DNA from: an uncultured Amphritea sp.
Lineage (GTDB): Bacteria > Pseudomonadota > Gammaproteobacteria > Pseudomonadales > Balneatricaceae
Reading direction: 5' to 3'
Length of the DNA: 40,474 bases
Assembly (NCBI RefSeq): GCF_937127095.1
Contig: NZ_CAKZLP010000089.1
Span: forward strand, 1-40,474
The notes below the pieces were generated by a model that was not told where the DNA came from, did no database searches, and worked only from the letters and a program-made list of their open reading frames with translations. Position numbers and translations under genes: made by a program. This document shows, piece by piece, positions 24,801-31,401 of the stretch (its first letter is position 1; every line of letters starts with the position of its first letter).

Positions 24801-25812
24801 CGATAAAGGCGAAGGTGGCCAGATCCTTATAGCCTTCGTGCAGGGGGAGCATCAGTACGAACGTATCTGCATTAATATCCTGGCCGGCGAACAGGGTCAT
24901 GCCGGCGGTAGCAATCGGTAGTACAAACAGCGACAACAGCACCATATAGAGCGGAAACAGCCAACGGGCAGTTTTCAGATTTTCAATCTGACTGTTTTCG
25001 ACGATAGTGACGTGGAACTGGCGTGGCAGGCAGAGAATCGCGGCGCAGGCCAGTAGGATTTCGGTAAGGAAGCTGTTGCCGAGAAAGTTGCCCTCCAGCG
25101 GGCTACTGAAATTATCGTTGTGATATAGCTGGTCGCGAATGTTGACAATCAGATCAGGTACACCATCAAAGATCTGAAACGTCACCATCAGACCCACAGC
25201 TATAAAGGCGGTCAGTTTAACAATGGATTCGAAGGCAACGGCCAGTACCATACCTTCGTGGTGTTCGGTGGCATCGATGTGGCGGGTACCAAACAGAATG
25301 GTAAACACGGCCATAATCAGGGCAACAAACAGCGCAGTATCGTTACCTTTGCTCAGTGCTTCGGTGACACCCGGTGCGATCGCATCGTAACTGATTGCCA
25401 CCGCTTTCAGTTGCATGGCGATGTAGGGGATGGTGCCAAAGACGGCGATAACCGTTACTAATACGGCTAATGCCTGGCTTTTGCCATATCGGGATGAGAG
25501 AAAGTCAGCAATCGAGGTGGTGTTCTGCTGTTTGCTGACCAGAATGATCTTCTCGATAATTCGCCAGCCAAAAATAAACACGATGGCCGGGCCAAGATAG
25601 GTGGCCAGGAACTGCCAGCCGTTGACTGAGGCGCGACCGACTGCGCCATAGAAGGTCCAGGATGAACAATAAATTGCCAGTGATAGCGAATAGATGACCG
25701 GATTGCTGGCATAGGATCGCCCCTTGGCGCTGCGATCACCAAAGTAGGCGATAGCGAAGAGCAGACCTACATAGGCCAGTGAAATCAGAATAATTGAACC
25801 GCCAGAAAGCAT
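21871..25812 (-). CDS. crbS: CrbS-like hybrid sensor: SLC5/SSS transporter domain, STAC, two PAS, histidine kinase and receiver
   Basis: CrbS-type proteins (MxtR in Pseudomonas) sense acetate-related cues and phosphorylate CrbR. The 1313-residue product begins with a sodium/solute-symporter-like membrane domain (about residues 5-490, roughly 13 hydrophobic segments). A STAC helical linker follows (about residues 550-630; GDLQILTERFLG). A first PAS, with a cofactor-free look, lies at about residues 645-760 (NITMGISVVDQQMRLVAWNR). A second PAS is at about residues 770-885, followed by a coiled coil. HisKA has H957 in AAASHDLLQPLN; the HATPase shows DTGVGIP and GLGLGLAI. A C-terminal receiver has D1242 in LADYHLDE. 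It is longer than the roughly 1150 residues I recall for known members, consistent with the extra PAS. It diverges from the symporter genes across a gap containing the candidate CrbR box. Confidence 0.9.
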   Translation of the reverse strand: MLSGGSIILISLAYVGLLFAIAYFGDRSAKGRSYASNPVIYSLSLAIYCSSWTFYGAVGRASVNGWQFLATYLGPAIVFIFGWRIIEKIILVSKQQNTTSIADFLSSRYGKSQALAVLVTVIAVFGTIPYIAMQLKAVAISYDAIAPGVTEALSKGNDTALFVALIMAVFTILFGTRHIDATEHHEGMVLAVAFESIVKLTAFIAVGLMVTFQIFDGVPDLIVNIRDQLYHNDNFSSPLEGNFLGNSFLTEILLACAAILCLPRQFHVTIVENSQIENLKTARWLFPLYMVLLSLFVLPIATAGMTLFAGQDINADTFVLMLPLHEGYKDLATFAFIGGLSAATSMVIVASITLSTMVCNDIVMPLLLRVSWLKLSKNKDLGAMLLRVRRITIICLMIMAYFYYRILGDQGTLASFGLLAFVAAAQFLPGLLGGVYWKTGSRHGILAGLCAGFLIWLYTLVFPTMASAGLMPTSFLQSGLFGSELLRPTQLFGLTGMDPLTHGAFWSVSINAFLYILISRYSPQRLVDRIQASAFVDVYSKDLSEPSRVFSHATVGDLQILTERFLGISRTQHAFTGFALKAGIESPLSGDKASPELIQFTERLLAGVIGASSARIVLASTLRGKDMQIGDVVTIVDEASQALRFNRSLLQSTIENITMGISVVDQQMRLVAWNRRYIDMFDYPDGLICVGRPIEDIFRYNATKGEYGPGDAEEQVKNRLTILKEGKAHSYERLRTDGSVLEVRGNRMPNGGFVNTYMDITEHKRVQEALRESEQNVRTYTDNVPVLIAFLDTDRNFRFVNKAYARTFGLDRHNIAGVNSNSILSKEELEMRLPYVSKVLQGERQRFETELPSIDGKFKYAEVTYIPHSNENNELLGYFTLYQDITERRKAEQLLQETNENLEQRVRERTHTLSVVNKELRKENTVRALIEDELRQAKFDADAANLGKTRFLAAASHDLLQPLNAARLFISALAQQKHTEETHQLVNNLDGSLKAAESLITTILDISKLDAGALEPNLSHFSINGMFDNLSAEFTALAEEKQLQFDFVKCCQVVHSDQQLLRRVLQNFLSNAIRYTQQGKIMLGCRRQGSHLRIEVWDTGVGIPKDKLGEVFEEFRRIDNPKHSQVNGLGLGLAITERIAKMLNHPINVRSWPGNGTVFSVSVPLGDKAKAVKPRPEKRGWIRSKGLEGIKVLVIDNEPKILEGMSALLRGWSCSVLTAISASEAKVQVIEEEFIPDIILADYHLDETRTGVMALQQLGELWHHPIPAVVITADRTDAVKEEIAETQAEILHKPIKPAALRAVISKLITTAKS

Positions 25813-25886
25813 AGTCGGGTCTGCCTGTTGTTACTGTACTGGAACACATAGTGTAACCGAACTCGGGGGGAGAACCCTATTGCTCT

Positions 25887-25904
25887 TATACCTTTGTCTA
25901 ATCC
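25887..25904. promoter_or_regulatory. Candidate CrbR-type operator between crbS and the symporter genes
   Basis: TATACCTTTGTCTA (25887-25900) is an imperfect dyad, TATAC-N4-GTCTA, followed by ATCC. It matches the acs upstream site (18687-18704) at 14 of 18 positions. It lies in the 281-base divergent region, 75 bases before the crbS start and about 190 bases before the small symporter subunit, with an AT-rich TTATATA at 25911-25917 beside it. It could serve either direction. No other recognisable element was found in this gap. Confidence 0.5.
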
Positions 25905-26093
25905 TTTGAGTTATATAGGTTTTTCTTTAAAGGCTCGATGTGGCGCAGGGCTTGGGCTGGAGCCTGTTTTTCATGGTTTTGACATGTTTGATCAGACCAA
26001 AGTAGGGGATTTGTTTGCCAGAACACTTTGTTAAATTCTATCAGTCCACAACTTTTACTTAACCTTTTAATAACAAAAATAAGGATGGTGCAA

Positions 26094-26357
26094 ATGTCTA
26101 CTTCTTCACAAGACAATGCTGATGCCTACTGGGCTGAAAACCTGCGCATTATCATAACTTACCTGTCAGTCTGGTTTGTAGTGTCTTTCGTAGCTGGAAT
26201 CCTGTTTGTCGATCAATTGAACGCAATTCCGTTCTTCGGTTTCCCTCTGGGTTTCTGGATCGATCAGCAGGGTGCAATCTTCGTATATGTAGCTCTGATC
26301 TGGATGTATGTATCCAGTATGAACAAGCTGGATGAAAAATACGACGTTCACGAATAA
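26094..26357 (+). CDS. Small subunit of a sodium/solute symporter (DUF4212)
   Basis: The 87-residue product has two membrane segments (about residues 10-33 and 50-77) and the DUF4212 pattern: YWAENLRIIITYLSVWFVVS near the start, and FPLGFWIDQQGAIFVYVALI in the second helix. Such proteins are encoded just before a large symporter and are regarded as its small subunit. I start at ATG 26094 because AAGGATG lies at the right distance. An earlier in-frame TTG at 26028 would add 22 residues with no family support. The large subunit gene starts 31 bases downstream, so the two are co-transcribed. Confidence 0.92.
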   Translation: MSTSSQDNADAYWAENLRIIITYLSVWFVVSFVAGILFVDQLNAIPFFGFPLGFWIDQQGAIFVYVALIWMYVSSMNKLDEKYDVHE

Positions 26358-26388
26358 GAACAATTACAATTGAGCTGAGGATGACAAT

Positions 26389-28197
26389 ATGAGTCTTGAT
26401 CTACTAACTTACATCTTTATAGGGGGTTCCTTTGCTCTCTATATTGGTATCGCAATCTGGGCCCGTGCCGGGTCTACAAAAGAATTCTACGTAGCGGGCG
26501 GTGGTGTACACCCAATTGCTAACGGTATGGCGACTGCGGCTGACTGGATGTCTGCTGCATCGTTTATCTCTCTGGCAGGTCTGGTATCGTTTATCGGTCG
26601 TGACGGAGCCGCATACCTGATGGGCTGGACTGGTGGTTACGTGCTGCTGGCGATGCTGCTGGCGCCTTACCTGCGTAAGTTTGGTAAGTTTACTGTGCCT
26701 GACTTCGTCGGTGACCGTTATTACTCGACTACTGCACGTGTCATTGCGGTAATCTGTACTATCGTAATCTCCTTTACTTATGTAGCAGGTCAGATGCGTG
26801 GTGTGGGTATCGTATTCTCCCGTTACCTGCACGTTGACATCAATACCGGTGTTATCGTCGGTATGGCGATTGTATTCTTCTACGCTGTTCTCGGTGGTAT
26901 GAAGGGTATTACCTATACTCAGGTAGCTCAGTACTGCGTACTGATCCTGGCGTTCATGGTGCCTGCAATCTTCATGTCTATGCAGATTACGGGTCACTTC
27001 CTGCCTCAGCTGGGCCTAGGTGCGACGCTGGATTCTGGTCTGTCTGTACTGGCGACACTGGATAAACTATCAGTTGATCTCGGCTTCGCTGAATACACGT
27101 CCGGGCAGAAATCAACCATTGATATCTTCTGTCTGACCGCTGCTCTGATGGCGGGTACAGCAGGTCTGCCACACGTAATCGTGCGTTTCTTCACTGTGCC
27201 GCGTGTAAAAGATGCGCGTACCTCTGCTGGCTGGGCACTGATCTTCATCGCTATTCTGTACACTACCGTTCCGGGTGTTGCTGGTTTCGGCCGAGTAAAC
27301 CTGATTCAGACCCTTAATGGTACTGATGAAGCGAATGTGGGTACTGAGTATGCGAAGATGCCTACCTGGTTTAAGAACTGGGAAAATGCGGGTCTGCTGG
27401 GCTGGCACGATTATAACGGTGACGGCAAAGTACAGTACTCTGCTGGTGCAGCGTTTGAAGGTGGTAAGCCTGCTTGGGATGGTGAAGCTCGCGGTGAGCA
27501 CGGTGAGCGTGCTGTAACCAATGCTAAGGTTAATCCTGCTCCGGCTAAAGGTGCTCCGTTTGTCAACGAAGTATACGTTGACCGTGACATCATGGTATTG
27601 GCTAACCCTGAGATCGCTCAGTTGCCTAACTGGGTAATCGCCCTGGTAGCAGCGGGTGCGGTTGCGGCGGCACTGTCTACTGCAGCGGGTCTGCTGTTGG
27701 TAATCTCTACAGCGATTGCTCATGACTTGATGAAAACCTGTATCAACCCGAATATCTCTGAGAAGCAGGAGCTGATGTACGCACGTCTTGCGGCTGTCGT
27801 AGCGATCTGTATCGCAGGTTACTTCGGTATCAACCCGCCGGGATTTGTGGCACAGGTGGTGGCGCTGGCCTTTGGTCTGGCATCCTCCTCTGTATTCCCT
27901 GTTATCGTGATGGGTATCTTCAATGCTCGTATGAACAAAGAGGGTGCAATTGCAGGTATGATCGTTGGTCTGGGTTCAACTATGGCTTACATGATCTACT
28001 TCACCTTCATGGGTGGTTCAAAAGACGACCTGTTCCTGGGTATCTCTACCGGAGGTTTCGGCTTCGTCGGTATGATCCTGAACTTCATCGTCGCCTACGT
28101 TGTGTCTATGATGACTCCGCCGCCTCCTGCTGAAATTCAGGAAATGGTTGAGAATATCCGTGTACCACGTGGTGCTGGTGTCGCTCACGCGCACTAA
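26389..28197 (+). CDS. Large subunit of a sodium/solute symporter, acetate-permease-like (VC_2705 subfamily)
   Basis: This SLC5/SSS transporter of 602 residues has about 13 membrane segments. The fold signature is visible in FYVAGGGVHPIANGMATAAD (about residues 28-47) and the TM3-4 region FGKFTVPDFVGDRYYS. It belongs with the partner-subunit symporters usually annotated as cation/acetate symporters; the true substrate is inferred from its place beside acs and crbS. An insertion of about 90 residues (about 305-400) forms an exposed loop with an EF-hand-like DYNGDGKVQY starting at D341. Codon bias is strong (GGT, CGT, CTG), suggesting high expression. The gene ends before a strong terminator. 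ActP of E. coli is a related but shorter protein without the small subunit. Confidence 0.9.
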   Translation: MSLDLLTYIFIGGSFALYIGIAIWARAGSTKEFYVAGGGVHPIANGMATAADWMSAASFISLAGLVSFIGRDGAAYLMGWTGGYVLLAMLLAPYLRKFGKFTVPDFVGDRYYSTTARVIAVICTIVISFTYVAGQMRGVGIVFSRYLHVDINTGVIVGMAIVFFYAVLGGMKGITYTQVAQYCVLILAFMVPAIFMSMQITGHFLPQLGLGATLDSGLSVLATLDKLSVDLGFAEYTSGQKSTIDIFCLTAALMAGTAGLPHVIVRFFTVPRVKDARTSAGWALIFIAILYTTVPGVAGFGRVNLIQTLNGTDEANVGTEYAKMPTWFKNWENAGLLGWHDYNGDGKVQYSAGAAFEGGKPAWDGEARGEHGERAVTNAKVNPAPAKGAPFVNEVYVDRDIMVLANPEIAQLPNWVIALVAAGAVAAALSTAAGLLLVISTAIAHDLMKTCINPNISEKQELMYARLAAVVAICIAGYFGINPPGFVAQVVALAFGLASSSVFPVIVMGIFNARMNKEGAIAGMIVGLGSTMAYMIYFTFMGGSKDDLFLGISTGGFGFVGMILNFIVAYVVSMMTPPPPAEIQEMVENIRVPRGAGVAHAH

Positions 28198-28222
28198 GAT
28201 CTGAACAGATCTAGCTAAACGC

Positions 28223-28257
28223 AAGGCGCGCCAGCGAGGGTTGGCGCGCCTTTTTTT
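28223..28257 (+). terminator. Terminator after the symporter operon
   Basis: AAGGCGCGCCA (28223-28233) pairs with TGGCGCGCCTT (28242-28252) around an 8-base loop and runs into a run of T. It is a strong stop that separates the symporter genes from the DUF294 gene, though some read-through is possible. Confidence 0.92.
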
Positions 28258-28356
28258 ATCAGGTTTTTCTGTAGGCATTAAAGTTCCGGCTTAAAGGGTT
28301 GTTGTAACTCTTTAATCAGGTGCTTTCAGGGTTATTTCTGGTTTAGAGGAGTATTT

Positions 28357-30183
28357 ATGCCATCATCTTTTAAAATCGAGAATATGCCGTTCAGTCTGCT
28401 CAGCGAAAAGGAGCAGGAGATACTGCGTTTAAGTCTGGATATTGGCTATTACCAGTCGGGTGAAACCATTCTTGCTGCCAATAGTGTCCCTGAGGGGGTG
28501 TATGTCATTCTCAAAGGCCGTGTTGCTGAGAGTGATGTGCCCGGTGAGGATGATGGGCAGCAACATCTGTACGTCCACTACACCAATGAAGATTATTTTG
28601 GCGGCTGGTCAGCTATCCGGGGTAAAGCGATTCATAACTTTATCGCGGTTGAGGAAACCATCTGCCATATTCTGCCCACCCGGGTGCTGCTGGATCTGTG
28701 CGCTTCTAATAGTCGTTTTGCTGACTACTTTCAGCAGAGCCTGTCTGCCAAAACCGAGATTCAGGCCCAGGAGGGTGGGGATCAGGATATGGCGGAATTT
28801 ATGCTGGCGCAGATCAAAGATGGCCTGATTCGTGAGCCGCTGGTGGTGCTGGAGGGCACCACCATTACTGAAGCGACGATGATGATGCGCGAAAAGCATG
28901 CCGATTGCGTGCTGGTTAAGCGCGGTAATCGTTATGGTATGGTGACGGGCACTGATATTCTGGATGCGGTGGTGATTAATAAGCTGGATATGGATTCTGA
29001 TGTGGCTGAAATCGCCAGTTATCGTCTGATCTCGACGACCTCGGATGACTATCTTTTTAATGCGCTGATTACGATGACGCAGCAGCGTATTGAGCGTGTG
29101 GTGGTGATGGATGAAGGTCGCCTCACCGGCGTTATTGAACTGACCGACGTATTGAGCTATTTCTCCAGCCACTCCCATGTGATTGGCTTGCGGATTGAGC
29201 GGGCACAGACGGTTGAAGACCTGTATGAGGCGGCGCATGGTCTGAATGATCTGATTAAGGCGCTGGTGTCGCAGGGGGTTAAGGCTCGCTTTGCGATGGA
29301 GTTGATTGCGGCGATGAATGAGCGGGTGATTGCTAAGCTGTTTGGTCTGGTTATTCCCCGTGATATGCAGCCGCATGTTTGCCTGGTAGTGATGGGTAGT
29401 GAGGGGCGTGGTGAGCAGATTATCAAGACCGATCAGGATAATGCGTTGATCTATCGCGATGGACTGATCTGGCCTGAGATGCAGGAGACTATGAATCGTT
29501 TCAGTGAAACGCTGATCTCGTTTGGCTTTCCGAAATGTCCCGGCAACATTATGGTGTCAAACCCTGCCTGGGTTAAGTCCATCGGACAGTGGACGCAGCA
29601 GTTGAGTGACTGGTCTTACCTGTGTGAGGGTGAGGCGCAGATGAATCTGGCGATTGCGGTGGATGCGCACCCGGTTGCCGGTAATGCGGCGTTATTTAAA
29701 ACGTCAAGAAACTGGTTTCTGCGTCATCTGAAAAATAATGATGTGTTCTTTTCTCACTTTGCCCGTGCTGCTATTGAGTTTGATACCCCGCTGACGTTCT
29801 TTGGTAACCTCAAAGACAAGGGTGAGCTGGATGTTAAGAAGGCGGGTATTTTTCCGATTGTGCACGGCATTCGTACCATGGCGCTGCAGTTCAGGATCCT
29901 TGAAACCAACACCTTTAAGCGGATTGAGGCGCTGGTTGAGATGGGGCAGATGAAGCAGGAGCACGGGCGTGAGATGGCTGAGGCATTGGCATTGTTTATT
30001 CAGACACGTCTGAAACAGCAGGTTAAACGTATAGATGGGTCTGAAGACGGCATAGACCAAACGCCTAATATCCTGGAGTTGTCATCATTAGATAAAATGG
30101 AACGAGATCTGCTGCGAGATGGCATGCATATCGTTAAGGGTTTCAAAAAGCATCTGACACTCAGGTATCACCTGGGAGGCTAA
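28357..30183 (+). CDS. cNMP-binding / CBS / DUF294 nucleotidyltransferase-like protein
   Basis: The 608-residue soluble protein has four parts. A cyclic-nucleotide-binding-like domain comes first (about residues 8-130; GYYQSGETILAANSVPEGVY). A CBS pair follows (about residues 145-275; MMREKHADCVLVKRGNRYGM). A DUF294 GlnD-like nucleotidyltransferase domain (about residues 300-440) has G347-S348 and D359-x-D361 in the Gly-Ser...Asp-x-Asp pattern of active enzymes. The DUF294 C-terminal helical domain is at about residues 475-605. The metal-binding residues look intact, so it may transfer a nucleotide to a protein or RNA target, with cNMP and adenine nucleotides as possible signals. The target is unknown. 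The gene has a good AGAGGAG site. The exonuclease gene starts 7 bases after its stop, a pairing I recall in other gammaproteobacteria next to such symporters. Confidence 0.9.
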   Translation: MPSSFKIENMPFSLLSEKEQEILRLSLDIGYYQSGETILAANSVPEGVYVILKGRVAESDVPGEDDGQQHLYVHYTNEDYFGGWSAIRGKAIHNFIAVEETICHILPTRVLLDLCASNSRFADYFQQSLSAKTEIQAQEGGDQDMAEFMLAQIKDGLIREPLVVLEGTTITEATMMMREKHADCVLVKRGNRYGMVTGTDILDAVVINKLDMDSDVAEIASYRLISTTSDDYLFNALITMTQQRIERVVVMDEGRLTGVIELTDVLSYFSSHSHVIGLRIERAQTVEDLYEAAHGLNDLIKALVSQGVKARFAMELIAAMNERVIAKLFGLVIPRDMQPHVCLVVMGSEGRGEQIIKTDQDNALIYRDGLIWPEMQETMNRFSETLISFGFPKCPGNIMVSNPAWVKSIGQWTQQLSDWSYLCEGEAQMNLAIAVDAHPVAGNAALFKTSRNWFLRHLKNNDVFFSHFARAAIEFDTPLTFFGNLKDKGELDVKKAGIFPIVHGIRTMALQFRILETNTFKRIEALVEMGQMKQEHGREMAEALALFIQTRLKQQVKRIDGSEDGIDQTPNILELSSLDKMERDLLRDGMHIVKGFKKHLTLRYHLGG

Positions 30184-30190
30184 GCGGAAT

Positions 30191-30817
30191 ATGATTATTC
30201 CCAGAACTATAAGAAAAATGAAAGATCGCATGGATCATAAAAATGGTCCGTATGCTCACCTGTTTGAACCTTATGAGGGTGATGAAGTGGTCTCGCTTGA
30301 TTGTGAAACCACCAGTCTGAATGTAAAAGAGGGTGAGATTCTGTCCATTGGTGCGGTGAAAATTAAGGGTCGTAAAGTGATGACCAGTGAGCGGCTGGAT
30401 ATAAAGCTTAAGCCGCCCAAAAGTCTCACCGGTGATTCGATTAAAATTCATAAGATCCGTGCAGCTGATCTGGTTGACGGCGTGTATATGGATGAGGCAC
30501 TGGAAAAGGTGCTGGAGTTCGTGGGTAATCGTCCGATTCTGGGCTATTACGTTAATTATGATGTGCGCATGTTAGAGAAGTATCTGCGGCCCCGTTATGG
30601 CTTCGGTCTGCCTGGTAAGGCGATTGAACTGTCCCATGTTTACCACGATATTATTAAGTGGCGTTACGTTGGCGGCGATATCGATCTGCGTTTTGATACT
30701 ATTTCAAAGCGTCTCGATATTCCCATGCTGGAACGTCATACCGCGCTGGGTGATGCGATCACTGTGGCGTTGATGTATGTGCGCTTGAAGTATGGCGAGC
30801 CGCCTGCAGCGGGATAA
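30191..30817 (+). CDS. DnaQ-like DEDDh 3'-5' exonuclease
   Basis: This 208-residue protein resembles the exonuclease domain of DNA polymerase III epsilon. Exo I is D37-x-E39 in VSLDCETTSLN, Exo II carries D124 in GYYVNYDVRML and Exo III has H183 and D188 in ERHTALGDAI, so all DEDDh catalytic residues are present. It lacks the C-terminal polymerase-binding tail of full-length DnaQ, so it is more likely a stand-alone nuclease of unknown substrate than the replicative proofreader. It follows the DUF294 gene by 7 bases and ends the block before a terminator, so the two probably act in one pathway or at least share expression. Confidence 0.92.
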   Translation: MIIPRTIRKMKDRMDHKNGPYAHLFEPYEGDEVVSLDCETTSLNVKEGEILSIGAVKIKGRKVMTSERLDIKLKPPKSLTGDSIKIHKIRAADLVDGVYMDEALEKVLEFVGNRPILGYYVNYDVRMLEKYLRPRYGFGLPGKAIELSHVYHDIIKWRYVGGDIDLRFDTISKRLDIPMLERHTALGDAITVALMYVRLKYGEPPAAG

Positions 30818-30840
30818 TATTTAAATTATGTCAAAAAACA

Positions 30841-30863
30841 AACGAGCCTATGGCTCGTTTTTT
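30841..30863 (+). terminator. Terminator after the exonuclease gene
   Basis: AACGAGCC (30841-30848) and GGCTCGTT (30852-30859) form a perfect 8-bp stem with a TAT loop followed by T residues. It marks the right edge of the acetate block before the fliE operon. Confidence 0.92.
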
Positions 30864-30890
30864 GCTTTATACAGTGTTGAGGTTAAAAAT

Positions 30891-30908
30891 TGACACGGTT
30901 TTGTGTCA
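30891..30908. promoter_or_regulatory. Inverted repeat upstream of fliE
   Basis: TGACAC and GTGTCA are exact reverse complements separated by six bases. The site lies just upstream of a sigma-54-like element and about 90 bases before fliE, where an activator site could sit. Which protein binds is unknown; FleR and FleQ are candidates by location only. Confidence 0.45.
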
Positions 30909-30914
30909 TATTAT

Positions 30915-30930
30915 TGGCGAATAAGTTGTT
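30915..30930 (+). promoter_or_regulatory. Possible sigma-54 promoter of the fliE operon
   Basis: TGGCGAA-N4-TTGTT follows the spacing of the sigma-54 consensus TGGCACG-N4-TTGCW. The -24 GG is intact, but the -12 GC is GT. In Pseudomonas the fliE operon is transcribed by sigma-54 under FleR, so a promoter of this type is expected here. The match is imperfect, so confidence is modest. Confidence 0.4.
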
Positions 30931-30994
30931 TTGTTGCTTGCTAAGTGGCTATTCAAACTTATAATGTCAATATATTGCCATTTCAGAGGTATCT

Positions 30995-31348
30995 ATGGTT
31001 GTACGTGCAGACATAAACGCAGTGCTGCAGCAGATGCGTGAAGTCAAAATGCAGGCCCAGCAGGGTATTTCGCCTGAAATGCAGCGCCCGACTGGTATTC
31101 GCAGTGTTGCAGGTGAACAAAATGGTGAAAGCTTTGCTGATCTGTTTAAAGGGGCTATTGATGGCGTCAATAATTCGCAGGCTCAGGCAAAAAGCCTGGT
31201 GACGAGCTATGAGCAGGGCGTTGCCGGTGTTGATCTTCACCAGGTGATGATCAGCATGGAAAAGGCTTCGGTCTCTTTTCGGGCGTTAACTCAGGTGCGC
31301 AATAAAATGGTCAGCGCATATGAAGACGTTATGAAAATGCCGATCTGA
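30995..31348 (+). CDS. fliE: Flagellar hook-basal body protein FliE
   Basis: FliE joins the MS-ring to the rod and is among the first axial proteins exported. The 117-residue product has the conserved C-terminal half: SFADLFKGAIDGVNNSQAQA, GVDLHQVMISMEKASVSFRA and LTQVRNKMVSAYEDVMKMPI. The last is the family's usual ending. AGAGG lies just before ATG 30995. It begins the long basal body operon; fliF starts 53 bases later. Confidence 0.97.
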   Translation: MVVRADINAVLQQMREVKMQAQQGISPEMQRPTGIRSVAGEQNGESFADLFKGAIDGVNNSQAQAKSLVTSYEQGVAGVDLHQVMISMEKASVSFRALTQVRNKMVSAYEDVMKMPI

Positions 31349-31401
31349 TTGGGTTGGTAAACACAATAATGTGCAGTCGTAGCATCAGGGTGTCAGGTTA
31401 G

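Noticed and set aside
26028..26093. TTG start for the small symporter subunit
   Set aside because: The 22 extra residues match no family feature, while ATG 26094 has AAGGATG at good spacing.
26404..27723. Several antisense frames across the symporter gene
   Set aside because: Overlapping, Arg/Thr/Ser-rich and without ribosome binding sites; the + strand transporter is unambiguous.
28609..29376. Antisense open frame of 255 codons inside the DUF294 gene
   Set aside because: His/Asn/Gln/Arg-rich composition typical of a reverse-strand shadow, and it lies wholly within a well-supported gene.
30890..30905. TTGACAC ahead of fliE as a sigma-70 -35 or sigma-54 -24 element
   Set aside because: No -10 box lies at 16-18 bases, and for sigma-54 the TTG is one base out of register with GA instead of GG; the dyad reading is better.
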